A stretch of 40,797 bases of DNA from positions 1-40,797 of the forward strand of contig JAJTEH010000019.1 of the NCBI GenBank assembly GCA_021298355.1, read 5' to 3'. Below the pieces are notes generated by a model. That model was not told the DNA's origin, ran no database searches, and saw only the letters and a program-made list of their open reading frames with translations. Each line of letters opens with the position of its first letter. Position 1 is the stretch's first letter. The stretch comes from Flammeovirgaceae bacterium. Lineage in GTDB: Bacteria; Bacteroidota; Bacteroidia; Cytophagales; Cyclobacteriaceae. The position numbers were made by a program, and so were the translations under genes. Positions 24,557-33,683 of the stretch are shown here, in pieces.

Positions 24557-25417
24557 ATGAAAAAGATATTGGTTCCAACGGATTTTTCGAAACCAGCTCA
24601 AATGGCAGTAGATGTAGCTGCTGATATCGCACGTAAGTCTGGTGCACAATTAATTTTACTTCATGTTATTGAAGAAATAGTTGGCGGCTCTTTCAATGTG
24701 GAAGGACAGGTTGACTTGGAAGGAGACATGGAAGATAAACTCTTCACCTTAAAAATGATTGAGCGATCTAAAAAGTTAATGGCCAAAGCTGTGGCCGATC
24801 CTAAACTGGAAGGTGTAAAAGTAAAACCTGAATTAAGAATGGGATCGCCATTTCATGGTATGAACTCCATTATTACCGACCATAAAGTTGACTTAGTAGT
24901 AATGGGTACCGCAGGCCATAGCAATTTAGAAGAAGCCGTTATTGGATCGAATACCGAAAAAGTAGTGCGCCATGCAGCATGCCCTGTGTTAACCGTTCAC
25001 CAAAAACCTGCCAGCAAAGATTTTAAAAATATCGTGTACGCTACTGCGATGAATAAAGATGAAGAAGTTTTTTCGCGTATCGTAAAACGCGCACAACAAT
25101 TGTATGATGCAACCATTCATTTAGTACGCATAAACACGCCAGGTAATTTTCAGCGCGATGCTGTAGTAAGAAAAGCCATGAACGATTTCGCAAAGAAATT
25201 GCAATTGAAAAATTATACCATCAATATCTTTAATGATTTAAGTGAAGAAGAAGGTATCATTTACTTTGCAGATTCTATTAACGCAGATATGGTAGCAATG
25301 GCCACGCACGGTCGTACAGGTTTTGCCCATGTATTGGCAGGCTCAATTGCCGAAGATGTAGTAGGCCACTCAAAAAGACCAGTGCTTACGTTTGTTACCA
25401 AGCATAAGAAAAAATAA
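24557..25417 (+). CDS. universal stress protein with two UspA domains
   Basis: A 286-residue tandem Usp. Domain 1 (about 1-150) has VMGTAGHSNLEEAVIGSN and domain 2 (about 155-286) has MATHGRTGFAHVLAGS, the loops that contact nucleotide. It is clearly related to the Usp at 8535: both share the end of domain 2, with FNDLYEEDGII in one and FNDLSEEEGII in the other, then SIAEDVV. This suggests duplication within the low-oxygen gene set. A hairpin terminator follows at 25439. No FNR-like box is seen directly upstream, so it may be read from the promoter of the short Usp gene. Confidence 0.9.
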   Translation: MKKILVPTDFSKPAQMAVDVAADIARKSGAQLILLHVIEEIVGGSFNVEGQVDLEGDMEDKLFTLKMIERSKKLMAKAVADPKLEGVKVKPELRMGSPFHGMNSIITDHKVDLVVMGTAGHSNLEEAVIGSNTEKVVRHAACPVLTVHQKPASKDFKNIVYATAMNKDEEVFSRIVKRAQQLYDATIHLVRINTPGNFQRDAVVRKAMNDFAKKLQLKNYTINIFNDLSEEEGIIYFADSINADMVAMATHGRTGFAHVLAGSIAEDVVGHSKRPVLTFVTKHKKK

Positions 25418-25438
25418 TTTTGAATTATTTAATAAATT

Positions 25439-25465
25439 AAGCCCTGCAAAACAGGGCTTTTTCTT
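25439..25465 (+). terminator. rho-independent terminator after the tandem usp gene
   Basis: AAGCCCTG (25439-25446) pairs with CAGGGCTT (25452-25459) around CAAAA and is followed by TTTCTT. Its T-run is directly joined to the TTG start of the J-domain gene, so the same hairpin may form the leader of that gene. Confidence 0.8.
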
Positions 25466-26239
25466 TTGACACTCTACGATATACTCGGCATTTCGCAAGC
25501 AGCAAGCGAACAGGAAATTAAAAAAGCCTTTCGCAAACTTGCTTTGCAATATCATCCGGATAAAAATAAAAATGCGGATGCCACAGAAAAGTTTAGTCTG
25601 ATACAACAAGCATATGATGTATTAAGCAACCCGCAACTTAAACTTGCTTACGACAAACGTTTACAGCAAGGGCATACAGTACCGCAAGAAGAATATCCAA
25701 ACCGACATCCGCGCGACAGAGCCAGGCGTTACAACTATCCGCCTAAACCACGAGGCCCCTCAGAAGAACAAATCTTAAAACAAAAAGCTTTACCCTATTT
25801 TCAATATGTGGCAAAAGCAGGTGTATTTTTAATTTTATTTATGGTGGTAGATATTCTTTTACCAGTAAGATTAAATGAGAAAACAATCGTTAAGATATCT
25901 TCTTACTCTAATAGAAAAATTTCGTACGACATTATGCATTTTAATGATGGCACGAGTTACAAAGTACCGCGAGATCTGGAATATAGATTAGAAATAGATG
26001 ACAAAGTAGTTTTTTATCAAACGTATTTATCCCGAACAACGCGCCAATTTACAGTACCCCGTTTAACGTTCACCTATACTAAACTAGCAACACTCTACAC
26101 TAATTTCAGGTTTGTTCCTTTGTTATTTTTTTTGGGAGTAATATGTGCTTTCATCTTTAAAAATAAAATTGATTTTAGTTTTTCGTTGGGAGTTGTAAAC
26201 TTATTTCTGTTTATCACTATTTTTATAATGTTAATTTAA
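25466..26239 (+). CDS. J-domain membrane protein
   Basis: A 257-residue protein. The J domain covers residues 1-65: [21 protein letters not shown], then the HPD triad in [10 protein letters not shown] (stimulates Hsp70 ATPase) and [19 protein letters not shown] basic Pro-rich linker follows, then a helix ([15 protein letters not shown], about 113-127), a soluble beta region and two more helices at the end ([16 protein letters not shown] and [15 protein letters not shown]). No ATG is available: the frame begins with TTG 25466, inside the T-run of the preceding terminator, and an in-frame stop is at 25433. A partner chaperone at the inner membrane is likely; its client is unknown. Confidence 0.85.
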   Translation: MTLYDILGISQAASEQEIKKAFRKLALQYHPDKNKNADATEKFSLIQQAYDVLSNPQLKLAYDKRLQQGHTVPQEEYPNRHPRDRARRYNYPPKPRGPSEEQILKQKALPYFQYVAKAGVFLILFMVVDILLPVRLNEKTIVKISSYSNRKISYDIMHFNDGTSYKVPRDLEYRLEIDDKVVFYQTYLSRTTRQFTVPRLTFTYTKLATLYTNFRFVPLLFFLGVICAFIFKNKIDFSFSLGVVNLFLFITIFIMLI

Positions 26240-26244
26240 AAAGC

Positions 26245-26595
26245 ATGGCCGCCAAGAAAAACGATTGGAAAAACAGAGAAGGTGTAGTGTATTCTACTTC
26301 CAACGATTTCGATTACCAATACCAACAACAAGAAGAAGCCGAAACACTACCCAAACAACAACAAAACCTGATTGTAAAACTAGATAAATCCATGCGGGCC
26401 GGTAAACAAGTAACTTTGGTGGTTGGCTTTGTAGGCAACACAACCGACTTGGAAAGTTTAGGCAAACTACTCAAAACCAAATGTGGTGTAGGAGGTTCGG
26501 TTAAAGATGGCGAGGTTATCATCCAGGGCGACCACCGCGATAAAATTGTAGCAGTTCTGCAAAAAGAAGGCTACAAAGCAAAAAGAGGCAATTAA
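26245..26595 (+). CDS. SUI1/eIF1 family translation factor (YciH-like)
   Basis: A 116-residue protein. The first 45 residues are polar and Gln/Glu-rich. The SUI1 fold follows: LIVKLDKSMRAGKQVTLVVGFV, then LESLGKLLKTKCGVGGSVKDGEVIIQGDHRDK and a last LQKEGYKAKR. The GVGGSVKDG loop is the family signature. Bacterial SUI1 proteins resemble eIF1 and are thought to affect start-site fidelity or initiation under stress. It starts five bases after the J-domain gene and ends before the S1 promoter. Confidence 0.88.
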   Translation: MAAKKNDWKNREGVVYSTSNDFDYQYQQQEEAETLPKQQQNLIVKLDKSMRAGKQVTLVVGFVGNTTDLESLGKLLKTKCGVGGSVKDGEVIIQGDHRDKIVAVLQKEGYKAKRGN

Positions 26596-26663
26596 GTAGG
26601 TGTATTTCCCTCTCTAAATCCTTGATTTTCTGTAAGAAAGCCTTTTAAAATTCAGATTTTTAT

Positions 26664-26671
26664 TACCTTTG
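26664..26671 (+). promoter_or_regulatory. -7 promoter element of rpsA
   Basis: TACCTTTG matches the Bacteroidota -7 consensus TAnnTTTG exactly. It lies about 100 bases upstream of rpsA and directly before a structured leader, so transcription probably starts near 26678-26680. Confidence 0.65.
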
Positions 26672-26674
26672 CAG

Positions 26675-26773
26675 CCCCGTTGGGGAACCAGTCGATAGGT
26701 TTCGGCTGGTATGTAAAACCAAATTTGCAAAGGAAGCCCGGCCTTTGCATGTACAAAGGGCATCAAACCATTT
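26675..26773 (+). promoter_or_regulatory. structured 5' leader of rpsA
   Basis: Three hairpins follow each other. P1 pairs CCCC (26675-26678) with GGGG (26682-26685). P2 pairs CCAGTCGA (26688-26695) with TCGGCTGG (26702-26709), with one G-U pair. P3 pairs TGCAAAGG (26726-26733) with CCTTTGCA (26742-26749). S1 genes in other bacteria are autoregulated through their leaders, so this may be an S1-binding element; that role is inferred. If transcription starts 8-10 bases after the -7 element, P1 may lie partly before the transcript. Confidence 0.5.
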
Positions 26774-28777
26774 ATGGCAAAAAATACAAAAGGCTCTGAA
26801 CCAAGAGCTAAAAAAGCCACAGAAGCTGAAGCATTAGCTCCTGTTAAAAAAGTAAAAGGTCCTAAAACAGCCGAAGAGCTTGCAAACGAAGACCTGATAC
26901 AAGCAGCAAAAGAATTTAAGAAAGAAGAAGAAGTAATTACTTCTGAAGCTATTCCTGCTGCTCAATTGAAAAAAGAATTGTACGCTAAACAAGTAGCAGG
27001 ACAGTTCGATTGGGATGCTTACGAAACCAAAGGTTTTGGCGAAGGCTACTCAAAAGACAAAAAGCAAGAAATGTTAAACCTTTATGGTAACACCGTTACT
27101 ACTGTAAACAGTGGCGAATTGGTAGAAGGTATCGTAGTAGGTATTAACGATCGCGATGTAATTCTTAACATCGGTTTCAAATCAGATGGTTTGGTGCCAT
27201 TGGCAGAATTCAAAGACAATCCGAATTTAAAGATTGGCGATACAGTAGATTTATTCATCGAAGAGCGCGAAGACAAAATGGGTCAGCTCATCCTTAGCCG
27301 CAGAAAAGCAAAGTTGATGAAAGGATGGGATTTGGTACAAAAAGCACTCGACAACGATTCTATCATCGAAGGTTTTGTAAAACGCAGAACAAAAGGTGGT
27401 TTGATTGTAGATGTGTTTGGTATCGAAGCCTTCTTACCAGGTTCGCAAATCGATGTGAAGCCAATTCGCGATTTCGATATTTATGTGAACAAAACCATGG
27501 AAGTGAAAGTGGTGAAAATCAACTACACTAACGACAACGTGGTTGTATCGCACAAAGTATTGATCGAAAAAGATATCGAACAACAAAAGGTAGCCATTCT
27601 CAACAACCTAGAGAAAGGACAAGTGTTGGAAGGAACCATCAAGAACATGACCAACTTCGGTGTGTTTATCGACTTAGGTGGCGTAGATGGTTTACTACAC
27701 ATCACCGATATTTCGTGGGGTCGCATCAACCATCCGGAAGAGATGTTGAAGTTAGACCAGGTTGTAAAAGTAGTTGTGTTGGATTTCGATGGCGATAAGA
27801 AACGCATCAGCTTAGGTATGAAGCAATTGACTTCACATCCTTGGGATTCATTAACAACTAACTTAGAAGTTGGATCAAAAGTAAAAGGTAAGATTGTAAA
27901 CGTTGCTGATTACGGAGCATTCTTAGAATTACAACCAGGCGTTGAAGGCTTGATTCACGTAAGTGAAATGAGCTGGTCGCAACACTTACGCAATCCACAA
28001 GACTTTATGAAAGTGGGTGACGAAGTAGAAGCAGTTGTACTAACCTTAGATCGCGATGAACGCAAAATGTCTTTAGGCATTAAGCAATTAACCGAAGATC
28101 CTTGGACACGCCAAGATGTAATGAACAAATACGCAGTTGGCACTAAGCACAAAGGTGTTGTACGTAACTTAACTAACTTCGGCTTATTCTTAGAATTAGA
28201 AGAAGGCATCGATGGATTAGTACACGTTTCAGATTTAAGCTGGACGAAGAAAATCAAACATCCTTCAGAATTTGTGAAAGTAGGCGATAGCCTTGAAGTA
28301 CAAGTGTTAGAACTAGATGCAGCCAACCGCAGATTAGCGTTAAGCCACAAACATTTAGAAGAAAACCCTTGGGATACTTTCGAAACAATCTTTACGATCG
28401 GTTCAGTACACAAGTGTACCGTTATCAATAAAAACGATAAAGGCGTTGTGTTAGAATTACCTTACGGTATCGAAGGTTTCTGCTCTGCTAAAAACAATGT
28501 AAAAGAAGACAATAACAAAATTGAAGTTGGAGAGTCTGCCGATTACAAAGTAACTGAGTTCTCGAAAGACGATCGCAGAATTGTGTTATCACACAAAGCG
28601 ATATGGTCTACCGAAGATGAGAAAGCAGCAGCACCCGCAGCAAAGAAAGGCGCGAAGCCTGCTAAAGATGCACAGCCAACAGTGAAGTCGATTAACCAGG
28701 CAACTGAGAAATCTACTTTAGGCGACATCGAAGCATTAAGCGCATTAAAGAACAAGATGACAGGCGACAACAAATAA
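26774..28777 (+). CDS. rpsA: 30S ribosomal protein S1
   Basis: A 667-residue protein with six S1 RNA-binding domains, at about residues 114-183, 198-270, 283-355, 370-443, 457-530 and 543-612. Domains 3 to 5 have the strongest OB-fold pattern (NFGVFIDLGGVDGLLHITDISW, GAFLELQPGVEGLIHVSEMSW, NFGLFLELEEGIDGLVHVSDLSW). The first 110 residues are a charged Lys/Glu extension, longer than in proteobacteria but usual for Bacteroidota. S1 brings mRNA to the 30S subunit, which matters in a phylum that makes little use of Shine-Dalgarno pairing. It has its own promoter, structured leader and terminator. Confidence 0.96.
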   Translation: MAKNTKGSEPRAKKATEAEALAPVKKVKGPKTAEELANEDLIQAAKEFKKEEEVITSEAIPAAQLKKELYAKQVAGQFDWDAYETKGFGEGYSKDKKQEMLNLYGNTVTTVNSGELVEGIVVGINDRDVILNIGFKSDGLVPLAEFKDNPNLKIGDTVDLFIEEREDKMGQLILSRRKAKLMKGWDLVQKALDNDSIIEGFVKRRTKGGLIVDVFGIEAFLPGSQIDVKPIRDFDIYVNKTMEVKVVKINYTNDNVVVSHKVLIEKDIEQQKVAILNNLEKGQVLEGTIKNMTNFGVFIDLGGVDGLLHITDISWGRINHPEEMLKLDQVVKVVVLDFDGDKKRISLGMKQLTSHPWDSLTTNLEVGSKVKGKIVNVADYGAFLELQPGVEGLIHVSEMSWSQHLRNPQDFMKVGDEVEAVVLTLDRDERKMSLGIKQLTEDPWTRQDVMNKYAVGTKHKGVVRNLTNFGLFLELEEGIDGLVHVSDLSWTKKIKHPSEFVKVGDSLEVQVLELDAANRRLALSHKHLEENPWDTFETIFTIGSVHKCTVINKNDKGVVLELPYGIEGFCSAKNNVKEDNNKIEVGESADYKVTEFSKDDRRIVLSHKAIWSTEDEKAAAPAAKKGAKPAKDAQPTVKSINQATEKSTLGDIEALSALKNKMTGDNK

Positions 28778-28800
28778 TTGTTGTAATTAAATAAGAGGAG

Positions 28801-28833
28801 GGTGGTTCCTTACAAGGTTCCACCTTTCTTTTT
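28801..28833 (+). terminator. rho-independent terminator of rpsA
   Basis: GGTGG-tt-CCTT (28801-28811) pairs with AAGG-tt-CCACC (28814-28824) with a 2x2 internal loop, followed by TTTCTTTTT. Confidence 0.75.
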
Positions 28834-28915
28834 CGAAGAGCATTTGTTGCAACAGCGATAATTGCTATTTTTGAGAGTAATTTGAAATTTAAAATTTTGA
28901 ATTTTGAATTTATCT

Positions 28916-28986
28916 GGTTCCGTGGCCGAGTGGCTAGGCTGAGCTCTGCAAAAGCTCCTACAGCGGTTCGAATCCGCTCGGAACCT
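28916..28986 (+). tRNA. tRNA-Cys (anticodon GCA)
   Basis: A complete cloverleaf of 71 bases. The acceptor arm is GGTTCCG with CGGAACC, and the T at the discriminator position is the U73 that is the main identity base of tRNA-Cys. The anticodon stem GAGCT/AGCTC holds the loop CTGCAAA, giving anticodon GCA. The T arm is AGCGG-TTCGAAT-CCGCT. No CCA is encoded. A strong terminator follows eight bases later. Confidence 0.95.
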
Positions 28987-28993
28987 CAACACG

Positions 28994-29026
28994 AAAGACT
29001 ACTTAAAAAAGTAGTCTTTTTTATTT
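28994..29026 (+). terminator. rho-independent terminator of tRNA-Cys
   Basis: An 11-bp perfect stem, AAAGACTACTT (28994-29004) with AAGTAGTCTTT (29009-29019), around AAAA and followed by TTTATTTT. Confidence 0.85.
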
Positions 29027-29157
29027 TCAGGTACACACATTTGTTACCAACAGTAAAGTAACTCTTGAAGAAACATGGCATTGTTTCCTTACTTTTAAAA
29101 TATACTGTTCAAGAATATATTTTTGTTAAAAACTTGTAGCCAAATAAATTTTGAGTT

Positions 29158-29165
29158 TACTTTTG
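29158..29165 (+). promoter_or_regulatory. promoter of the BspA-like cargo gene
   Basis: TACTTTTG is a perfect TAnnTTTG -7 element. A TTG at 29134-29136 lies 21 bases upstream as a -33 element. It gives a leader of about 80 bases before the ATG at 29253. Confidence 0.6.
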
Positions 29166-29252
29166 CTTAAACTTATCAGGGCTCCAAAATAGCACGACAT
29201 AAGCTTATTACTTAGTTAATCCTAATCCTTCCTTCTATATGTACTTTCAAGT

Positions 29253-31815
29253 ATGCAGAAAGTTGCTTTGTATTTAAGCCTTAACCTTTATTACCACACT
29301 TGCAAAGAGCCAGTTTATTACTACATGGAAAACGGATAACCCCGGATCTTCTGCGAATAATCAAATTAGCATTCAAACATCAGGTACAGTTATTTTTTAT
29401 ACTGTAAGCTGGGTAGAAGTTGGCAACCCTACTAATTCTGGTTCTGTTGCAAACATAAACACACCCTTCAGAACGATAACTTTTCCTTCTCCGGGAACTT
29501 ATCGTGTAACCATGACGGGCACCTATCCCAGAATAGTTTTTGGAGGAAACCCAGACGTACGAAAACTTTTAACAGTTGAACAATGGGGCACCAACGCTTG
29601 GACATCTATGTGGTCAGCCTTTGAAGGTTGTTCTAATCTCGTTATCAACGCTACAGATAGCCCTAACTTATCCAACGTAACAAGTTTGCAACAAATGTTT
29701 CAAGGTGCTACTGCGTTAACCGGAAATTTTAGTAACTGGAATGTAAGTACCATAACGAATTTTTCCTACATGTTTTTTGGAGCTAGCTCTTTTAATAGTA
29801 ACATCAGTGGCTGGAATGTTTCTGCTGCAACCGACATGACGGCTATGTTCGATGGGGCTTCGTCCTTCAATCAAAACATCAGCAGTTGGAATGTGAGTAA
29901 CGTTACCAATATGCGCTCTATGTTCAGGCGAACAAATGTATTTAATCAACCACTTGCCAGTTGGGATGTTAGAAATGTTACCGATATGAGTGCGATGTTT
30001 AACCGGGCCTTGGCATTTAATCAGCCACTAAACACATGGGATGTATCGCAAGTATTAAATATGGCGCTCATGTTCGAAGGTGCAACTGCGTTTAATGGAA
30101 ACATAACAACATGGAACGTAGGCAGTGTTACCAATATGTTGAATATGTTTTCCGGTGCAGAAGTTTTTAATCAGGATTTAAATGCATGGGACGTGTCCGC
30201 CTGTATTGCCTTTCAGTTTATGTTCTCTAATGCAACTGCATTTAATGGTAACATAGCAAATTGGAAATTAAGCAGTGCGCAATATTTATTTAACATGTTC
30301 GAAGGAGCATCAAGCTTTAACAGAGATATCAGCGCCTGGAATGTATCCGGTGTTTTGATTATGAATTTCATGTTTTCTCAGGCAACATCTTTTAATCAGA
30401 ATATTGGCGGATGGAATGTGAGTAGCGTAACAGACATGTCGAATATGTTTAACGGAGCAACTGCTTTTAATCAAAACCTTAGCAGTTGGAATGTTGCGCA
30501 AGTAACCGACATGACCAATATGTTTTCTAATAGCGGTTTATCTAACACAAACTACGATAACTTACTAATTGGTTGGGCAGCATTAAGCATTTTACAAAAC
30601 AATGTTACACTGGGAGCACCCAACAATAGCTATTGTTTAGGCGAAACGGCACGCAATAATTTAATTTCTACTTATAACTGGAACGTTATAGATGCCGGTA
30701 AGTCGTGTATACCCGTGCCGGTGATAACATCCTTTACACCAACCAATGCCGCAACAGGCACAACGGTAACCATTACCGGAACAGGCCTTACAGGAGCAAC
30801 CGCTGTTGCTTTTGGCGGAACAGATGCAACATCCTTTACGGTGGTTTCTGCTACATCCATAACCGCTGTTGTGGCAAGCGGAAGTTCGGGCAATGTAACC
30901 GTACTTACACCCGGAGGTACAGCCACGCTTGCAGGCTTTACTTTTATACCTGCACCAACCATAACATCGTTTACACCACAAATTGCAACTGCCGGTGCAA
31001 CCGTTACAATTACCGGAACAAATTTTAACGGAGTAAGCGATGTATCGTTTGGAGGAACTAAGGCAGCTTCATTTAACACAATTTCTTCTACCACTATTAC
31101 GGCAGTTGTTAGCAATGGAACTTCCGGAAGTGTTTCGGTAACTGCATCCGGTGGAACAGCCTCACGTAACGGATTTACGTTCGAAGTACCCAAGTTTGTT
31201 GTAAAAAGTGAAGACAACCCAAATGCACCCATACAAAATAACCAAAACCAGGCGATAGACTTAGGCGAAACCGCGGTGAACGAACAATTATCTAAAGTTT
31301 TAAGTATAGAGAATTTAGGTTTAGCAGTCATTAATTTAAATGATGTTACGATTGATAATCCTGTTTTTACTGTTCTGGAATTTCCATCTACTATCAATCC
31401 GGGTGAATCTGGTAATGTTACGATTGCCTTACAAGCACAAATACCCGCAACGTATACAGCTAAAGTTAGTCTTGATTTTGGTTCTTCTTTATTCGAGTTT
31501 AATGTAACAGGAGAAGTTTCATTTCCGGAAATCGAAGTTTTTAATGTGGTATCGCCTAATGGCGATGGCACTCATGATTTTTTGAAAATCAAATACATCG
31601 ATCTGTATCCTTCCAATACAGTTATCATCATAAATAGTTTGGGCGATGAAGTTTACAGAACTACAGGGTACAGCAATGTAAACAAAGAAAAACAATTTGT
31701 TGGTCAGTCTAACAAAGGCAATAGTGCACAAACCCTAACCGATGGAACCTACTATTATATTATAGACATTGGTAAAAAAGAAAAATACACAGGCTTTTTA
31801 TTATTACAAAGATGA
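29253..31815 (+). CDS. BspA-like repeat surface protein with TIG domains and T9SS type B sorting domain; apparent frameshift
   Basis: The long frame lacks a usable start before ATG 29512, yet it encodes clear BspA N-terminal sequence upstream (AKSQFITTWKTDNPGSSANN at about 29302-29360). In the adjoining frame ATG 29253 begins MQKVALYLSL; a shift near 29280 joins it to TFITTLAKSQ, a complete signal peptide. Then follow about 11 DUF285 repeats of 24-25 residues (WNVSxVTDMSxMFxGAxxFNQ; 29700-30560), two IPT/TIG domains (ITSFTPTNAATGTTVTITGT and ITSFTPQIATAGATVTITGT), an Ig-like region and a gliding-type C-terminal domain (VVSPNGDGTHDFLKI, ending in TGFLLLQR). The product should be a T9SS-exported surface adhesin. 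The intact part starts at 29278. Confidence 0.8.
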
Positions 31816-32717
31816 GATTACTTCCTACCCTTATACTTTTTTTATTCCTTACTGTAAAATTGTTTGCACAAAACGATCCCTTGTACAATCAATATTATTT
31901 TAATCAAGCCATGATTAACCCAGCCTATACAGGAACGCATAATGTTACCAATGTAACGTTACTTTCTCGGGCACAATGGACGGGCATAAAAGGCGCACCC
32001 ATTACACAAACCTTAAATGCAACTTCAGCTTTAAAAAATGAAAGACTAGGCGTTGGATTGTTAGCCATTAACGATAGGTTAGGAGTAAACAACAATACCG
32101 AAATACAAGGCGCAGTCGCCTACAAATTAGTATTTCCAAATAGCCAACTTTCTTTTGGTATGCAAGGTGGTATGGTTAATTATAGATATGATTACAACGA
32201 TCTTAACTTTGAAGTGGTAGATCAGCCCATACTCGAACAAAGATCTAATTTCACAAAACCAACAATTGGTGCAGGTGTATTTTTCAGAACGTATAAATAT
32301 TACATCGGCTTATCTGTGCCTCGCATGTTAAATATAAATATCGAAGATGGTGTTTCTACCAGCACACGGTATAAGCGCCATGCCTATTTAAGCGGAGGAA
32401 TTATTTTAGACCGTGTAGCAGCCATTAAAATAAAACCATCTTTTTTACTTCGTGCTGTGCAAGGCCAACCCCTGGCGTTAGATTTAAATGCAAGCGTATT
32501 GTTTAAAGAAGTGTGGTGGGTTGGTTTATCAGTAAGAAATTTTAAAGCAATTGGGCTTAACAATCAATTTGAAATAAACGATAAGTTTCGTGTGGGCTAT
32601 TCGTACGAAATGCCTTTTGGTGCCTTATCGGGTACTACGTTTGGAACGCACGAAATTATGTTGAGTATGGATTTCGAGTTGTTCAGCAGACAATTAGCGT
32701 TGAGACGATATTTTTAA
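31812..32717 (+). CDS. PorP/SprF family type IX secretion membrane protein
   Basis: A 301-residue outer-membrane beta-barrel protein. The signal peptide is MRLLPTLILFLFLTVKLFAQ, followed by the family hallmark DPLYNQYYFNQAMINPAYTGT. It continues with RAQWTGIKGAPITQTL, GVGLLAINDRLGV and a C-terminal GYSYEMPFGALSG. PorP/SprF proteins are encoded beside T9SS cargo with type B sorting domains and help their secretion or anchoring. The start overlaps the stop of the cargo gene (ATGA), so the two form an operon and this protein is probably specific to that cargo. Confidence 0.92.
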   Translation: MRLLPTLILFLFLTVKLFAQNDPLYNQYYFNQAMINPAYTGTHNVTNVTLLSRAQWTGIKGAPITQTLNATSALKNERLGVGLLAINDRLGVNNNTEIQGAVAYKLVFPNSQLSFGMQGGMVNYRYDYNDLNFEVVDQPILEQRSNFTKPTIGAGVFFRTYKYYIGLSVPRMLNINIEDGVSTSTRYKRHAYLSGGIILDRVAAIKIKPSFLLRAVQGQPLALDLNASVLFKEVWWVGLSVRNFKAIGLNNQFEINDKFRVGYSYEMPFGALSGTTFGTHEIMLSMDFELFSRQLALRRYF

Positions 32718-32913
32718 ATTGTTTTTCTTTTTTAGATTAATCGAAAGCTCAAGCGGATTGAAGAATGTTGATGTTTTTTGATTCATTTGGTAATGAATAC
32801 TCTCTCTTCATTATCATTATAAATGTTCTTCTTTATTTGATGACATAAGGGTATAGGAGAAAATATATACTCTTACTTTACCCCTTCAATACTTTTTGGG
32901 TTAACAAAGTGTT

Positions 32914-32960
32914 AAAGCCTTTCGCATACTAAACGTAAAAGCATTAGGCTTTTTCTTTTT
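32914..32960 (+). terminator. possible terminator downstream of porP/sprF
   Basis: AAAGCCT (32914-32920) pairs with AGGCTTT (32946-32952), followed by TTCTTTTT. The loop of 25 bases is long and the element is about 200 bases after the stop, so the call is weak. Confidence 0.4.
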
Positions 32961-33009
32961 AAATAGGATTTTATTACCTACATTTAGTTACTTCCTAAAC
33001 CCTCCTCCC

Positions 33010-33285
33010 TTGTCTGTACCAATAAGAATAACTTTTGTATTGGCTTTTATGCTTTCATCTTGTTTACAGTTAGACGATGATGTTGTTACCGAATTACAAA
33101 ATAATATAGAAGAAGAACCCGAATGGTTTTATTTAAAAAAGAAAGATGGTTTGGCCGAAGATACGGTAACCACCATGTTGAAGGATTCGCGTGGCGATTA
33201 TTGGTTTGGCCATTTTAAAAAGGGAATTACAAAATGGGATGGTGATAAAGGATTCATTCGAATTTTTGCAGAAAAATGTCATTAA
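33010..33285 (+). CDS. short lipoprotein with a single propeller repeat, probably truncated
   Basis: A 91-residue frame that starts with TTG 33010; using the inner ATG 33049 would remove most of the lipoprotein signal. The signal (SVPIRITFVLAFMLSSC) has a lipobox ending in Cys18. The mature part reads KKKDGLAEDTVTTMLKDSRGDYWFGHFKKGI, one clear two-component-regulator propeller (Reg_prop) blade: DGL, then D-x-x-G-x-W-F-G. Proteins of this family normally carry many blades; here the frame ends after one, with the unrelated-looking tail IRIFAEKCH. It is probably the 5' remnant of a longer gene. Confidence 0.5.
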   Translation: MSVPIRITFVLAFMLSSCLQLDDDVVTELQNNIEEEPEWFYLKKKDGLAEDTVTTMLKDSRGDYWFGHFKKGITKWDGDKGFIRIFAEKCH

Positions 33286-33475
33286 AGAAATTATACAATC
33301 ATAGAAAGAAATAGCTGTAGGATGATCTCAGAAGTGTCATAACTAAGTTTAATGATTGTTTATGAAACTTAAAAAATAAAATAAAATATAAGTCGTATTG
33401 ATTCGGTTACAAAAACAAGAGGTAATATGAAGTCTATAAAATGTTTTGGACTAAAGTAAGATGTAAGTATTTTAC

Positions 33476-33511
33476 AAATAGGTTGATTATTTTGCTAATC
33501 AACCTATTTTT
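33476..33511. terminator. strong bidirectional hairpin terminator
   Basis: A perfect 14-bp stem, AAATAGGTTGATTA (33476-33489) with TAATCAACCTATTT (33496-33509), around TTTTGC, followed by TT on the plus strand. It separates the truncated lipoprotein from the minus-strand orphan frame. Confidence 0.75.
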
Positions 33512-33521
33512 GAATTCAAAC

Positions 33522-33683
33522 TTAACGTCTTCGCGTTGCCCAATACACTAGCATAGCAGCTAAAATAGTTGGTGCTACAAATGCAGCAAGAGAAGGAGCT
33601 GAAATGCCTGCGCTTAACGGCAATACTATCCCAGGGAAAAAAGGATCAATTGGCGAGACTGTAAAATCATAACTTTTTTTAAT
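33522..33683 (-). pseudogene. orphan frame ending in a hydrophobic helix and three arginines
   Basis: An open minus-strand frame of 53 codons without ATG, GTG or TTG near its 5' end; only ATT follows the upstream stop. It reads YDFTVSPIDPFFPGI, then LPLSAGISAPSLAAFVAPTI, LAAMLVYWATRRR and stop. A Pro-rich segment, helix and Arg cluster at the C-terminus resemble a membrane-anchoring or sorting tail, so this may be the 3' remnant of a longer gene. It is followed by the strong hairpin at 33476. Confidence 0.25.

Noticed and set aside
27955-28428. A 157-codon frame antisense to rpsA
   Set aside because: It is a shadow of conserved S1 domains and shows no own motif or promoter.
28880-28912. AT-rich repeated TTTGAATTTT sequence before tRNA-Cys as a regulatory site
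   Set aside because: Low-complexity sequence without defined symmetry or promoter spacing.
29700-30560. Regular repeats of about 75 bases considered as a CRISPR or satellite array
   Set aside because: Units are in frame, vary in sequence as protein repeats do, and encode DUF285 repeats; no constant repeat with variable spacers.
30672-31571. A 299-codon open frame antisense to the BspA-like gene
   Set aside because: It mirrors the repetitive TIG-domain sequence, is Pro/Val/Ala-rich without domain pattern, and the sense strand has clear families.
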